A DNA stretch of 64,000 nt from Verrucomicrobiota bacterium (GTDB lineage Bacteria > Verrucomicrobiota > Verrucomicrobiia > Opitutales > Opitutaceae). A program made the position numbers and the translations under genes. The notes under the pieces were generated by a model, which did not search any database, had not been told where the DNA came from, and saw only the letters and a list, made by a program, of their open reading frames with translations. The stretch covers positions 1-64,000 of the forward strand of contig JAEKKV010000019.1 of the NCBI GenBank assembly GCA_019510185.1, in the 5' to 3' direction. This document shows positions 37,054 to 45,638 of the stretch, in pieces (the first letter of the stretch is position 1; each line of letters opens with the position of its first letter).

Positions 37054-37169
37054 GGGAGAACGGACGAGGAGGAGTGAGTGACGCTGGGCGGTTGGCAAAA
37101 AAACCGTTCGTCGCCGAAGCGACGGACGGTCTCACCTATTATGTGCCACGCTGATGATTTTCTCCAATA

Positions 37170-37184
37170 TATCTTCGGTTGATA
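37170..37184. promoter_or_regulatory. Candidate LysR operator between RND operon and lysR
   Basis: TATC-N7-GATA is a short dyad 117 nt upstream of the pump and 31 nt upstream of the LysR gene. It contains a T-N11-A core (37172-37184) as in LysR boxes. The arms are short, so this is tentative. Confidence 0.35.
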
Positions 37185-37214
37185 ACCAAGACCTAATAAG
37201 TATGGATCGGCCGC

Positions 37215-38111
37215 ATGGAGTTGCGTCACCTTCGCTATTTTGTCGCGGTTGCCGAAGAGCTGCATTTCGGCCGGGCGGCCTTGCGGCTGAAGCTGGCTCA
37301 ACCGCCGTTGAGCCAGCAGGTAAAAATATTGGAGAACGAGTTGGGGGTGAAGTTATTAATGCGCAGCAGCCGAAAGGTGGCGTTGACCTCCGAGGGCGGG
37401 GTTTTTCTGGAGCATGCCCGGCAGATTCTGGCGCAGGCGCAGACGGCAAAGATGGCGATGCAGGCGGCCCGGCGGGGCGAAATCGGCCGGATCACCATTG
37501 GTTTCGTCACTTCGGCGGCTTATTCGCTTTTGCCAGCGGTCCTGCGGGAGTTTACCCGGCAAAGGCCCAAGGTGGAGGTGCGGTGCGTGGAGATGGGCGC
37601 GGAGGATCAACTCGCGGCCTTGCAAGAGCGCCAGATTCAAATCGCCATCATGAGGCTGGCTCCCGCGGTTGATCACTTGAAGGCGGAACTGCTTACGCGC
37701 GAGCCCTTCGTGCTTGCCTTGCCGACGGATCACCCCCGGGCCGGGACTCCGGCGGCAGTGTTGAGAGGCTTTGCGCAGGAGCCTTTCGTCTTATTTCCCC
37801 GTGCGCATGCTCCCGCGATCTATGATGCCATCATCGCCTCGTGCCTGAAGGCGGGCTTCAGTCCGCGCGTGACCCAGGAAGGCGCGGAGATTCATACGAT
37901 TCTCGCGCTGGTAGCGGCGGGCTTGGGTGTGGCATTGGTGCCCGCATGGGTGCAGAGCCTGCACATGCCCGGGGTTGTCTATCGAGCCCTGCCGGCGGGC
38001 GAAACCGCGGAGGCCGAACTCCTGCTGGTTCGGCGGCACGATGCCGACTCGCCACTCGTGGACGCTTTCATCGAAGTGGCCAAAAAAACGGCCCGACGGG
38101 CAGGGGATTGA
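37215..38111 (+). CDS. LysR-family transcriptional regulator, divergent from RND pump
   Basis: A 298-residue regulator. Residues 1-60 are the winged helix-turn-helix (MELRHLRYFVAVAEELHFGRAALRLKLAQPPLSQQVKILENELG), residues 90-290 the LysR substrate-binding fold (IGFVTSAAYSLLPAVLREF). The HFGRAA and QPPLSQQ forms resemble the CatR/BenM/CbnR subgroup that senses small aromatic acids. The divergent arrangement with the RND operon suggests that it activates the pump in response to a small effector. Start and length are standard. Confidence 0.93.
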   Translation: MELRHLRYFVAVAEELHFGRAALRLKLAQPPLSQQVKILENELGVKLLMRSSRKVALTSEGGVFLEHARQILAQAQTAKMAMQAARRGEIGRITIGFVTSAAYSLLPAVLREFTRQRPKVEVRCVEMGAEDQLAALQERQIQIAIMRLAPAVDHLKAELLTREPFVLALPTDHPRAGTPAAVLRGFAQEPFVLFPRAHAPAIYDAIIASCLKAGFSPRVTQEGAEIHTILALVAAGLGVALVPAWVQSLHMPGVVYRALPAGETAEAELLLVRRHDADSPLVDAFIEVAKKTARRAGD

Positions 38112-38222
38112 GCGTTTCCCCCGCGGACTCATCGCAAACGGTCTGTCGATGACGGGGTGGAGAGGGACAACCTTTTCCTTGCTAGGCGGGTTATCGCGCT
38201 CTTCGCTCACTCTCTCTGTCCC

Positions 38223-39812
38223 ATGAAAATCCTCGTTGCCGATAAGATCTCACCCAAGGGAGTCGCCTACCTGCGCCAGCAGACGGGCTTTGAAGTAGTC
38301 GAGGCCTACGGCTCCTCTCCGGAAAAAATTCTGGAGCTCGTGAAGGATGTTCACGCGATCGCCGTGCGTTCGGAGACGAAGATCGGCCGCGCCGTCTTCG
38401 AGGCCGCCCCCCTGCTCAAAGTCGTGGGTCGCGCCGGCGTCGGCGTGGACAACGTCGATGTCGACGCCGCCACCGAGCGCGGTGTCGTCGTCATGAACAC
38501 TCCCGGCGGCAACACCATCTCCACCGCCGAGCTCACGTTCACGCACATCCTCTGCGGCGCCCGTCCCATCGCCCAGGCCGCCGCCTCCATGAAGGCCGGC
38601 AACTGGGATCGCAAGACCCTCAGCGGCATCGAACTTTATAAAAAGACCATCGGCGTCGTCGGCCTTGGCCGGATCGGTGGCGAGGTCGCCAAGCGCGCTC
38701 TGGCCTTTGGCATGCGCGTGCTCGCCTACGATCCCTACCTCACGCCCGCCCGCGCTTCCGCCATGCAGGTGGAGGCCGTCACGCTCGAGCAGTTGCTCAC
38801 CGGCTCGGACTACATCACCGTCCACATGCCGCTGACCGACGAGACCAACAACATGATCGACGCGGCCGCCATCGCGAAGTGCAAGAAGGGCGTCCGCCTC
38901 TTCAACTGCGCCCGCGGCGGCATCATCAACGAGGCCGCCCTCATCGCCGCGCTCAAGAGCGGTCATGTCGCCGCCGCCGGTCTCGATGTCTATGAAACCG
39001 AGCCCCTCGCGAAGGACAGCGAGCTTCGCAACCTGCCCAACGTCGTCCTGACCCCGCACATCGCCGCCTCGACCGCGGAAGCTCAGGAATCCGTCGGCAT
39101 CGAGATCGCCGAGCAGATCGCCGACGTTCTCCTCCACGGCGCCGTGCGCAACGCCGTCAACCTGCCCTCGATGGACGCCGCCGCCGCCCAGGCGATCGCG
39201 CCCTACCTCGACCTCGCTTCCAAGCTCGGCACGCTCGTGCAGCAGATCTCGCCCAAACAGGTCGCCAAGCTGCGCGTCACCTTCCAGGGCAAGGTCGCCG
39301 AACTCGACGTCAACGCCATCACCCGCGCCCTCCAGTGCGGCTACCTCCGCCGCATCAGCGGCGACGGTGTCAACGCCGTCAACGCCCCCAGCCAGATCCA
39401 GCGCCTCGGCCTCGCCTTCGAGGTCGTCAAGTCGTCCGACGCCGTTGAATACACCGACCTCATCGAGGTCGAGGCCACCGGCGGCGACGGTTCCGTGCAC
39501 AGCGCGCGCGGCACCCTCGTCGGCAAGGCCAACCTGCCCCGCATCGTCGGCATCAACGGCCGCGAGGTCGAAGTCGCCGCCGAGGGCAAGCTCCTCGTCC
39601 TCGAGAACCTCGACCAGCCCGGCATGGTCGGCATGGTCGGCACGCTCCTCGGCAAGGACAAGGTCAACATCGCCGACATGTCCCTCTCGCGCCTCACGCC
39701 CGGCGGCACCGCCTACATGGTCGTGCGCGTCGACACCGAGCCTAGCGAGGCCGCCCGCACCGAGATCAAGAACAACCCCGCCATCAAGCAGGCGAAGTTC
39801 GTGCAGCTCTGA
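38223..39812 (+). CDS. serA: D-3-phosphoglycerate dehydrogenase
   Basis: About 529 residues from the ATG at 38223. It oxidises 3-phosphoglycerate to 3-phosphohydroxypyruvate, the first step of serine synthesis. The catalytic and NAD parts contain RAGVGVDNVDV, the NAD-binding GVVGLGRIGGEVAKRA, LFNCARGGIINEAAL and the histidine motif LTPHIAASTAEAQ. The long C-terminus holds the ASB-type domain (residues 320-450) and a final ACT domain (LLVLENLDQPGMVGMVGTLLGKDKVNIADM), so serine feedback is likely. The frame runs upstream to 38157 but MKILVADKISPKG is the family start. First gene of a five-gene biosynthetic run. Confidence 0.96.
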   Translation: MKILVADKISPKGVAYLRQQTGFEVVEAYGSSPEKILELVKDVHAIAVRSETKIGRAVFEAAPLLKVVGRAGVGVDNVDVDAATERGVVVMNTPGGNTISTAELTFTHILCGARPIAQAAASMKAGNWDRKTLSGIELYKKTIGVVGLGRIGGEVAKRALAFGMRVLAYDPYLTPARASAMQVEAVTLEQLLTGSDYITVHMPLTDETNNMIDAAAIAKCKKGVRLFNCARGGIINEAALIAALKSGHVAAAGLDVYETEPLAKDSELRNLPNVVLTPHIAASTAEAQESVGIEIAEQIADVLLHGAVRNAVNLPSMDAAAAQAIAPYLDLASKLGTLVQQISPKQVAKLRVTFQGKVAELDVNAITRALQCGYLRRISGDGVNAVNAPSQIQRLGLAFEVVKSSDAVEYTDLIEVEATGGDGSVHSARGTLVGKANLPRIVGINGREVEVAAEGKLLVLENLDQPGMVGMVGTLLGKDKVNIADMSLSRLTPGGTAYMVVRVDTEPSEAARTEIKNNPAIKQAKFVQL

Positions 39813-39826
39813 CCCTCGGCCTTCGC

Positions 39827-39853
39827 GACGCCGGCCCTTGTGCGGCCGGCGTC
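39827..39853. other. Strong hairpin between serA and plsY
   Basis: GACGCCGGCC (39827-39836) pairs perfectly with GGCCGGCGTC (39844-39853) around a 7-nt loop. No T-tract follows, so it may stabilise mRNA ends or moderate transcription rather than act as an intrinsic terminator. Confidence 0.5.
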
Positions 39854-39878
39854 GGAAGGCGGACGCTCCTGACGTTTC

Positions 39879-40529
39879 ATGTTGATCCCTCTCCTTATCG
39901 CCGCGCTTGCCGGCTATCTTCTCGGCGCGACCCCCTTCGGCTACCTCGTGGCCCGCGCCTATGGGATCAACATCTTCGAACACGGCAGCAAGAGCCCCGG
40001 CGCGACCAACGTTAAGCGTGTCCTCGGCAAGAAGGCGGGCAACACCGTCTTCGCGCTCGATGCGGTGAAGGGCGCGCTCGCGGCCGGCTGGCCTCTGGCG
40101 GCGGCAAAACTGGGTCTCTGGGCATTGTCCGCCGACCTCTGCCTCTCGGTTTCCGTCCTCGGCCTCCTCTGCGCCGTCCTTGGCCACAGCTTCTCCTGCT
40201 TCACCCGTTTCAAGGGCGGCAAAGGCGTGGCCACCTCCGCCGGCGGTTTTGTGGTGCTGATGCCGGTTGTGACCCTCGTCGCCCTCGCGGTGTGGCTCGG
40301 CACGTTCTACGCCTCGCGTTATGTTTCGCTCGCCTCGATCCTCGCGGCGGTGGCGATTCCCGTCGCGGCCTTTTTTCTTCACGAACCCGCGCTCATCATC
40401 GGCCTGGGCGCGCTCATCGGTGGCTTCGTGATTTTTCTCCACCGCGCCAACATCAAGCGTCTCCTCAACGGCACGGAGAACCGCTTCGTCAAAAAGCCCG
40501 CTGAAACGACGCCCTCTTCGCAATCATGA
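39879..40529 (+). CDS. plsY: Glycerol-3-phosphate acyltransferase PlsY
   Basis: A 216-residue integral membrane enzyme that transfers an acyl group from acyl-phosphate to glycerol 3-phosphate, the first step in phospholipid synthesis. The family motifs are present: GSKSPGATNVKRVLGKKAG, FSCFTRFKGGKGVATSAGG, and the late cytoplasmic loop ending in LHRANIKRLLNGTENRF. Five transmembrane helices are apparent. The stop overlaps the hom start by 4 nt (ATGA), an odd coupling of lipid and amino-acid genes. The ATG at 39879 follows the serA hairpin. Confidence 0.95.
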   Translation: MLIPLLIAALAGYLLGATPFGYLVARAYGINIFEHGSKSPGATNVKRVLGKKAGNTVFALDAVKGALAAGWPLAAAKLGLWALSADLCLSVSVLGLLCAVLGHSFSCFTRFKGGKGVATSAGGFVVLMPVVTLVALAVWLGTFYASRYVSLASILAAVAIPVAAFFLHEPALIIGLGALIGGFVIFLHRANIKRLLNGTENRFVKKPAETTPSSQS

Positions 40530-41833
40530 GCAATCTTTCGACGATCAACATCGGCATCTGCGGACTCGGCACCGTCGGTCAGGGCGTATGGAAACATCTC
40601 GAACGCTCCCGCGCCGATCTGGAGTCGCGCCTCGGCGTCACGCTCAACCTCGCCCGCGCCTCCGTCCGCGATCCCAAGAAAAAGCGCGCCGTCCGCATCC
40701 CCGCCGCCAAGTTGACGACCGATCCGCTCGTCATCGCCACCGATCCTTCGATCCACATCGTGTGCGAGCTCATCGGCGGCACCACGCTCGCCCGCGAGGT
40801 CACGCTCGCCGCGCTCAAGCTCGGCAAGACCGTCGTCTCGGCCAACAAGGCGCTCCTCTGCAAACACGGCCCCGAGCTTTTCGCCGCGGCCCGCAAGCAT
40901 GGCGGCCATTTCTTTTTCGAGGCGTCCGTCGCCGGCGGCATCCCCATCATCAAGTCGCTGCGCGAGGGCCTCGTGGCGAACCGCTTCAAGCTCATCTACG
41001 GCATCCTCAACGGCACGTGCAATTACATCCTCACGCGCATGGATCGCGAGGGCCTGAGCTACCCGGCCATCCTCGCCGAGGCCAAGGCCCTCGGTTATGC
41101 CGAGGCCGACGAGTCGCTCGACGTCGAAGGCTGGGACACCGCCCACAAGGCCTCGATCCTTGCTTATCTCGCGCACGGCACCTGGGTGCCGGTTGAGAAA
41201 ATGCTGGTCGAAGGTATCACCCAACTCACTCAGGCCGATCTCCAGTTCGCCCGCGACAACGGCTACGCGGTCAAGCTCCTCGCCGTGATCACGCGCGATT
41301 TCGACACCGGCGAGGTTTTCGTGCGCGTGCATCCCACGCTGGTCCCGCTCACCAAGGTGCTGGCCAATGTGAACGAGGTGTACAACGGCATCTCCGTCAC
41401 CGGCGACGTCGTGGGCGAGACGGTCTACATCGGCCGCGGCGCCGGCCAGGATCCGACTGCCAGCGCGGTGATCAGCGATATCGTCGATGCGATCATTCTC
41501 CTCAACCGCGGCAATACTCCGCTGCCCGAGCCGGTTGAAACGCGCGCGCCGCTCACGCCTCTCGAAAAGATCCACGGCAGCTATTACCTCCGCATGGACG
41601 TGAAGGACGAACCCGGCGTCCTGGCGAAAATCGCCAGCGCCTTGGCCAGCCATGGCGTGAGCATCGCGAGCGTTCTCCAGCGCCCCAGCGACCGCCCTGC
41701 CGCCGCCACACTCATCCTCACCACCCACAGCAGCCACGAGAAGGCCATCCGGGCCACCCTCGCGCACCTGCGGAAACTCTCCAGCGTCCTCGGGGATCCG
41801 CTGCTCCTGCGCATCGCCGATTTCGCGGGCTGA
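40526..41833 (+). CDS. hom: Homoserine dehydrogenase
   Basis: A 435-residue NAD(P)-dependent enzyme that reduces aspartate semialdehyde to homoserine on the way to threonine and methionine. The NAD-binding N-terminus is INIGICGLGTVGQGVWKHL; SANKALL, the substrate motif GILNGTCNYILTRM and the catalytic lysine region EGWDTAHKASILAYLAHG follow. Residues 350-435 form a C-terminal ACT domain (YLRMDVKDEPGVLAKIASALASHGVSI), which suggests threonine feedback. It is translationally coupled to plsY and lies 46 nt ahead of lysC. Confidence 0.97.
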   Translation: MSNLSTINIGICGLGTVGQGVWKHLERSRADLESRLGVTLNLARASVRDPKKKRAVRIPAAKLTTDPLVIATDPSIHIVCELIGGTTLAREVTLAALKLGKTVVSANKALLCKHGPELFAAARKHGGHFFFEASVAGGIPIIKSLREGLVANRFKLIYGILNGTCNYILTRMDREGLSYPAILAEAKALGYAEADESLDVEGWDTAHKASILAYLAHGTWVPVEKMLVEGITQLTQADLQFARDNGYAVKLLAVITRDFDTGEVFVRVHPTLVPLTKVLANVNEVYNGISVTGDVVGETVYIGRGAGQDPTASAVISDIVDAIILLNRGNTPLPEPVETRAPLTPLEKIHGSYYLRMDVKDEPGVLAKIASALASHGVSIASVLQRPSDRPAAATLILTTHSSHEKAIRATLAHLRKLSSVLGDPLLLRIADFAG

Positions 41834-41879
41834 CCGCCTGATCGCTCCGTCTTCTTTCTTTCGCCCAACTTTTCCAATC

Positions 41880-43097
41880 ATGGCCAGAATCGTTCAAAAA
41901 TACGGCGGCACCTCGGTCGGTGACGTCGAACGCATCCGCAAGGTCGCCGAGCGCATCAAGTCGATCCGCGACGAGGGCAACGAACTCGTCATCGTCGTTT
42001 CCGCCCGCGCCGGCGTCACCAACGAGCTTATCGCCCGCGCCAAGGCGCTGTGCGCCCAGCCCAGCGAACGCGAGCTCGACCAGCTCCTCGCCGTTGGCGA
42101 GCAGGAGACCATCGCCCTCACCGCCATGGCGCTGCATGGCGTGGGTGTCGACGCCGTCTCCTACACCGGCGCGCAGGCCGGCATCTTCACCGACAAGGTG
42201 CACACCAAGGCCAAGATCAAGACGATCAACGCCAAGCCCATTGAGAAGGACCTCAACGCCGGCAAGGTCGTGATCGTCGCCGGCTTTCAAGGCATCAACG
42301 AGGAAGGCCAGATCACCACGCTCGGTCGCGGCGGCTCGGACCTCACCGCCATCGCGCTCGCCGCCGCCCTCAAGGCCGACAAATGCGAGATCTACACCGA
42401 CGTCGACGGCGTTTACACCGCCGATCCCCGCGTGGTGAAGGACGCCCGCAAGCTCCAGGAAATTTCCTACGACGAAATGCTCGAGCTCGCCTCCTCCGGC
42501 TCGAAGGTCATGCAGTCCCGCTCCGTCGAGTTCGCCGCCAAGTACGGCGTCGTTTTCGAAGTCCGCTCCTCCTTTAACTACAATCCAGGAACCATCGTGA
42601 AACAAGAAATCGCCTACATGGAAAAGGTCGTCGTACGCGGCGTCGCCGTGGACAAGGACCAGGCCAAGGTCATCGTCTCCAACATCCTCGACAAGCCCGG
42701 CTCGGCCGCGAAGGTCTTCCGCGCCCTCGCCAACGCGAACATCGTGGTGGACATGATCGTGCAGAACGTGGGCCGCAACGGCATCGCCAACCTCACGTTC
42801 ACCGTGCCGCTCACCGAAAGCGTGAAGGCGCAAAAAACCCTCGAGCCCGTCCTCGACGAGATCGGCGGCGGCCAGGTCGCCATCCACGAGCATATTGCCA
42901 AGCTCTCCGTCGTCGGCGTCGGCATGAAGACCCACTCCGGCGTGGCCGCGACGCTCTTCCAGGCGCTGGCCGACGCGGGTGTGAACATCGAGCTCATCAC
43001 CACCTCGGAAATCAAAATCTCCGTCGTGATCGACAAGGACAAGGTCGACGAGGCCGCCCGCGTCGCCCACAGCGCCTTCGAACTGGACAAGCTCTGA
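41880..43097 (+). CDS. lysC: Aspartate kinase
   Basis: A 405-residue monofunctional aspartokinase that phosphorylates aspartate, the entry to lysine, threonine and methionine synthesis. The N-terminal signature KYGGTSVGDVERI, GFQGINEEGQITTLGRGGSDLTAIALAAAL, and YTDVDGVYTADPRVV identify the catalytic domain. Two C-terminal ACT domains (residues 265-335 and 345-405) fit the alpha-beta type enzymes under amino-acid control. It sits between hom and thrC. The length is standard for the Corynebacterium/Bacillus-like class. Confidence 0.97.
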   Translation: MARIVQKYGGTSVGDVERIRKVAERIKSIRDEGNELVIVVSARAGVTNELIARAKALCAQPSERELDQLLAVGEQETIALTAMALHGVGVDAVSYTGAQAGIFTDKVHTKAKIKTINAKPIEKDLNAGKVVIVAGFQGINEEGQITTLGRGGSDLTAIALAAALKADKCEIYTDVDGVYTADPRVVKDARKLQEISYDEMLELASSGSKVMQSRSVEFAAKYGVVFEVRSSFNYNPGTIVKQEIAYMEKVVVRGVAVDKDQAKVIVSNILDKPGSAAKVFRALANANIVVDMIVQNVGRNGIANLTFTVPLTESVKAQKTLEPVLDEIGGGQVAIHEHIAKLSVVGVGMKTHSGVAATLFQALADAGVNIELITTSEIKISVVIDKDKVDEAARVAHSAFELDKL

Positions 43098-43105
43098 GTT
43101 ATTGG

Positions 43106-43174
43106 GCGTCAAAAGACGCAAATATTGAAACCCCTCAGATCCGGTTCGATTTTTTGCGTCGTCTGCGCTTTTTT
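43106..43174 (+). promoter_or_regulatory. Possible switching hairpins in the thrC leader
   Basis: GCGTC-AAAA-GACGC (43106-43119) forms a short hairpin. Its second arm, extended as GACGCAAA (43115-43122), can instead pair with TTTGCGTC (43153-43160), after which GTCTGCGCTTTTTT follows. The two structures exclude each other, as in attenuators. No clear leader peptide is visible. Confidence 0.3.
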
Positions 43175-43191
43175 GCGGCTAAATCCCATCG

Positions 43192-44553
43192 ATGAAATTC
43201 GTCTCCACCCGCGGACAGACTCCCGCCCTCGGTTTTTCCGATGCGGTCGCCACCGGTCTGGCGCCGGATGGCGGGCTTTATCTGCCGGAGACGCTACCGC
43301 AATTCACCGCCGCCGATCTCACGCGTTTTGCCAAGCTCGGCTACGCGGACCTGTGCTTTGAGTTCCTGCGGCACTTCGCGACGGACATCGCGCCGGAGAC
43401 GTTACGGGCCCTCGTGAATCGCAGCTACACGCAGTTCGCCCATCCCGAAATCGCCCCGATCAAGCGGCTGGACGAAAACCTTTTTGTCCTCGAGCTCTTC
43501 CACGGCCCCACGCTGGCCTTCAAGGATTTCGCCCTTCAGCTCCTCGGCAACCTTTACGAGCACCAGTGCGCCACGCGCGGGCAGACGATCAACGTCCTCG
43601 GTGCCACCTCCGGCGATACCGGATCGGCCGCCATCCACGGGCTGCTCGGCAAACCCGGCACTGCGATTTTCATCCTTTATCCCGACGGGCGCACCTCGCC
43701 GCTGCAGGAGCGCCAGATGGCCTGCACCGGCGCGGACAACGTGTACGCCATCGCGATCGACGGTTCGTTCGACGACGCGCAGGCCGCGTTGAAGGACATT
43801 TTTGCCGACCAGGCCTTCCGCACGCAGCACCGCCTGTCCGCTGTCAACTCGATCAATCTCGCCCGCGTCCTCGCCCAGTGCGTGTACTACCTGCACGCCT
43901 GGCTGCACCTGCCGGCGGACAAGCGCAACGAGACCGAGTTTGTCGTGCCCACGGGCAATTTCGGAAACGTGCTCGCCGGCTGGATGCTTCAGAAAATGGG
44001 CGTGCCGATCCACGGGTTCAAGGTCGCCACCAACCAGAACGACATCCTTTACCGGCTGTTCACGACGGGGGATTACCGGGTTTCATCCGTCGCTCCCAGC
44101 CTGGCGCCTTCGATGGACATTCAGGTTTCGAGTAACTTCGAACGCTTCCTTTATCTCAATGTCGGCCGCGATTCGGCAAAGGTCCGCGAGGTCATGGAAA
44201 CCTTCAAAAAGACCGGCGGCTACAAATTCGAAAACTTCAATCGCGACACCTTCAGCGCTTCGCGCTGCACGGACACGGAGATCCCCGGCATCATCAAATC
44301 GGTGTACGACCGTTATGGTTACATCGTCGATCCGCACACCGCGTGCGGTTTTGCCGACCTGAGCAAGGACCGCCCGAGCATCGTGCTCGCAACGGCCAGC
44401 CCGGCGAAATTTCCCGAGACGATCCGGGCCGCCATCGGCATCGAGCCGATCGATCCAAGCTTGGAACGGCTGAAGGCCCTTCCGCTAAAAAAGCACCTGC
44501 TCAAGGCCGAGCCCGCCGCGATCCGCGCGTTCATCGACCAGCACGCGGTGTGA
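43192..44553 (+). CDS. thrC: Threonine synthase
   Basis: A 453-residue PLP enzyme that converts O-phosphohomoserine to threonine. The N-terminus MKFVSTRGQTPALGFSDAVATGLAPDGGLYLPE and the PLP-lysine motif HGPTLAFKDFALQLLG are those of the larger (E. coli/yeast-like) class. LGATSGDTGSAAIHGL and PTGNFGNVLAGWM bind substrate and cofactor phosphate. No thrB (homoserine kinase) is in the window, so the phosphorylation step must be encoded elsewhere. It ends 3 nt from the convergent mobA gene. Confidence 0.96.
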   Translation: MKFVSTRGQTPALGFSDAVATGLAPDGGLYLPETLPQFTAADLTRFAKLGYADLCFEFLRHFATDIAPETLRALVNRSYTQFAHPEIAPIKRLDENLFVLELFHGPTLAFKDFALQLLGNLYEHQCATRGQTINVLGATSGDTGSAAIHGLLGKPGTAIFILYPDGRTSPLQERQMACTGADNVYAIAIDGSFDDAQAALKDIFADQAFRTQHRLSAVNSINLARVLAQCVYYLHAWLHLPADKRNETEFVVPTGNFGNVLAGWMLQKMGVPIHGFKVATNQNDILYRLFTTGDYRVSSVAPSLAPSMDIQVSSNFERFLYLNVGRDSAKVREVMETFKKTGGYKFENFNRDTFSASRCTDTEIPGIIKSVYDRYGYIVDPHTACGFADLSKDRPSIVLATASPAKFPETIRAAIGIEPIDPSLERLKALPLKKHLLKAEPAAIRAFIDQHAV

Positions 44554-44556
44554 GCG

Positions 44557-45141
44557 TCACCGCGGCCCGGAGGGCCAGTCTTCCGGCGTGTTGCAGTTGG
44601 CGAGCAAGGGAGCGTCGGCGGGCGTCAGCTCCCATCGCGTGATCAAGCCAAGGGTTTCGGCGCGCTCCACGAGGGTGTGCAAGGCGAAGGCTTTCTGCGC
44701 GAGCGCCGCTTCCGCCTCGGCCAGCAGGGCGCGGGGATAGAGGGCGGCCAATGGTTCGTGGCCGCGGGGGCCGTGTGGCACCACGCCGGCGCGACCACCG
44801 CCGACCGCGAGCAGGCGGTACAGGAAATCGAGATTCAGGCGCGGCAAATCCACCGCGAGGACGAGCACCCAAGGATGGTTCGCCGCGGCGAGAGCGGCCG
44901 CGAGTCCGGCCATGGGGCCGGCTCCGGTTATGGTATCTTGCACCTTGCGGGCGTCGGGCACGCCGTAATCGATCTCCGGCCGTCCGGAGAGGATCAGTTC
45001 GGCGCAGCCCGCCTCGCGCAACAAGGAGGCCTGACGGGCGACCAGCGTCTGGCCGTCGACCGTGAGAAATGCTTTGTCACGGCCCATTCGCGAGGACTGG
45101 CCGCCGGCGATGATCGCTCCACTGAAGGGAAAATCAGACAT
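44557..45141 (-). CDS. mobA: Molybdenum cofactor guanylyltransferase
   Basis: A 194-residue MobA-type nucleotidyltransferase that attaches GMP to molybdopterin to make the guanine dinucleotide cofactor used by nitrate reductases. The N-terminal GTP-binding motif is GAIIAGGQSSRMGRDKAFL, followed by GPMAGLAAAL and the metal-binding aspartate region VLAVDLPRL. Its presence at the end of the nitrate-reductase operon fits the cofactor need of NasA. The start overlaps the MOSC gene's stop by 8 nt. Confidence 0.93.
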   Translation of the reverse strand: MSDFPFSGAIIAGGQSSRMGRDKAFLTVDGQTLVARQASLLREAGCAELILSGRPEIDYGVPDARKVQDTITGAGPMAGLAAALAAANHPWVLVLAVDLPRLNLDFLYRLLAVGGGRAGVVPHGPRGHEPLAALYPRALLAEAEAALAQKAFALHTLVERAETLGLITRWELTPADAPLLANCNTPEDWPSGPR

Positions 45142-45619
45142 GGTCGGCGACTTCCTTTCGTGTCGTGTGCAGCCAGCCGTCGGTGAGGATGCGGGCGCGC
45201 AGCCCTCCGCGATTTTTCAGCGCCTCCAGGGCTCCGGGATGAAAGGCCTGATCCATCCAATAGCAGGCGGTGCACTCGCACACGCCCTCGAACTGCACGC
45301 CCTGCACCTCGAATTTTTGGCCGATGAGGGTGTTTAAATCCACGCCGCGGGTGAGCGCGTTTCGCCGGAAAACCGCCGGCGAGACACCGCTCACCTGAAA
45401 GCGGGCGCACAGGTCGTTGTAGACTTCCGAGGCGAAGAACGAGATCTGGCCCTTGTAGTCTTCCTTGTAATCGAAGAAACGGTCGCCGCGCAGGCCGCGG
45501 CCGGCGACGCATTCAATGGCGTCGACCTCGACGGTGGCGTGCTCGCCGGGGGCGCGGCCGTGGTGGCCGAAGAAATTGTGGCCGGGGGAAACGAAGAGCC
45601 TGAGGATCTCCAATTGCAT
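45134..45619 (-). CDS. MOSC-domain protein
   Basis: A 161-residue protein consisting mainly of a MOSC domain, a fold that handles molybdenum cofactor and sulfur in cofactor sulfurases and related proteins. Visible elements are EVDAIECVAGRGLRGDRFFDYKEDYKGQISFFASEVYNDL, FRRNALTRGVDLNTLIG and the conserved cysteine region GVCECTACYWMDQAF. It is between nasA (19 nt) and mobA (8-nt overlap), so a role in delivering or modifying the cofactor for NasA is likely but inferred. Confidence 0.87.
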   Translation of the reverse strand: MQLEILRLFVSPGHNFFGHHGRAPGEHATVEVDAIECVAGRGLRGDRFFDYKEDYKGQISFFASEVYNDLCARFQVSGVSPAVFRRNALTRGVDLNTLIGQKFEVQGVQFEGVCECTACYWMDQAFHPGALEALKNRGGLRARILTDGWLHTTRKEVADHV

Positions 45620-45638
45620 CCGTTCGCAGGATGACAGA

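Noticed and set aside
33820..37077. Long plus-strand frames opposite the RND pump
   Set aside because: Shadow frames of the pump gene; no signal peptide, motif or ribosome binding site.
38250..40523. A 757-codon minus-strand frame opposite serA and plsY
   Set aside because: Antisense low-complexity Asp/Gly/Val-rich sequence; the plus-strand genes are unambiguous.
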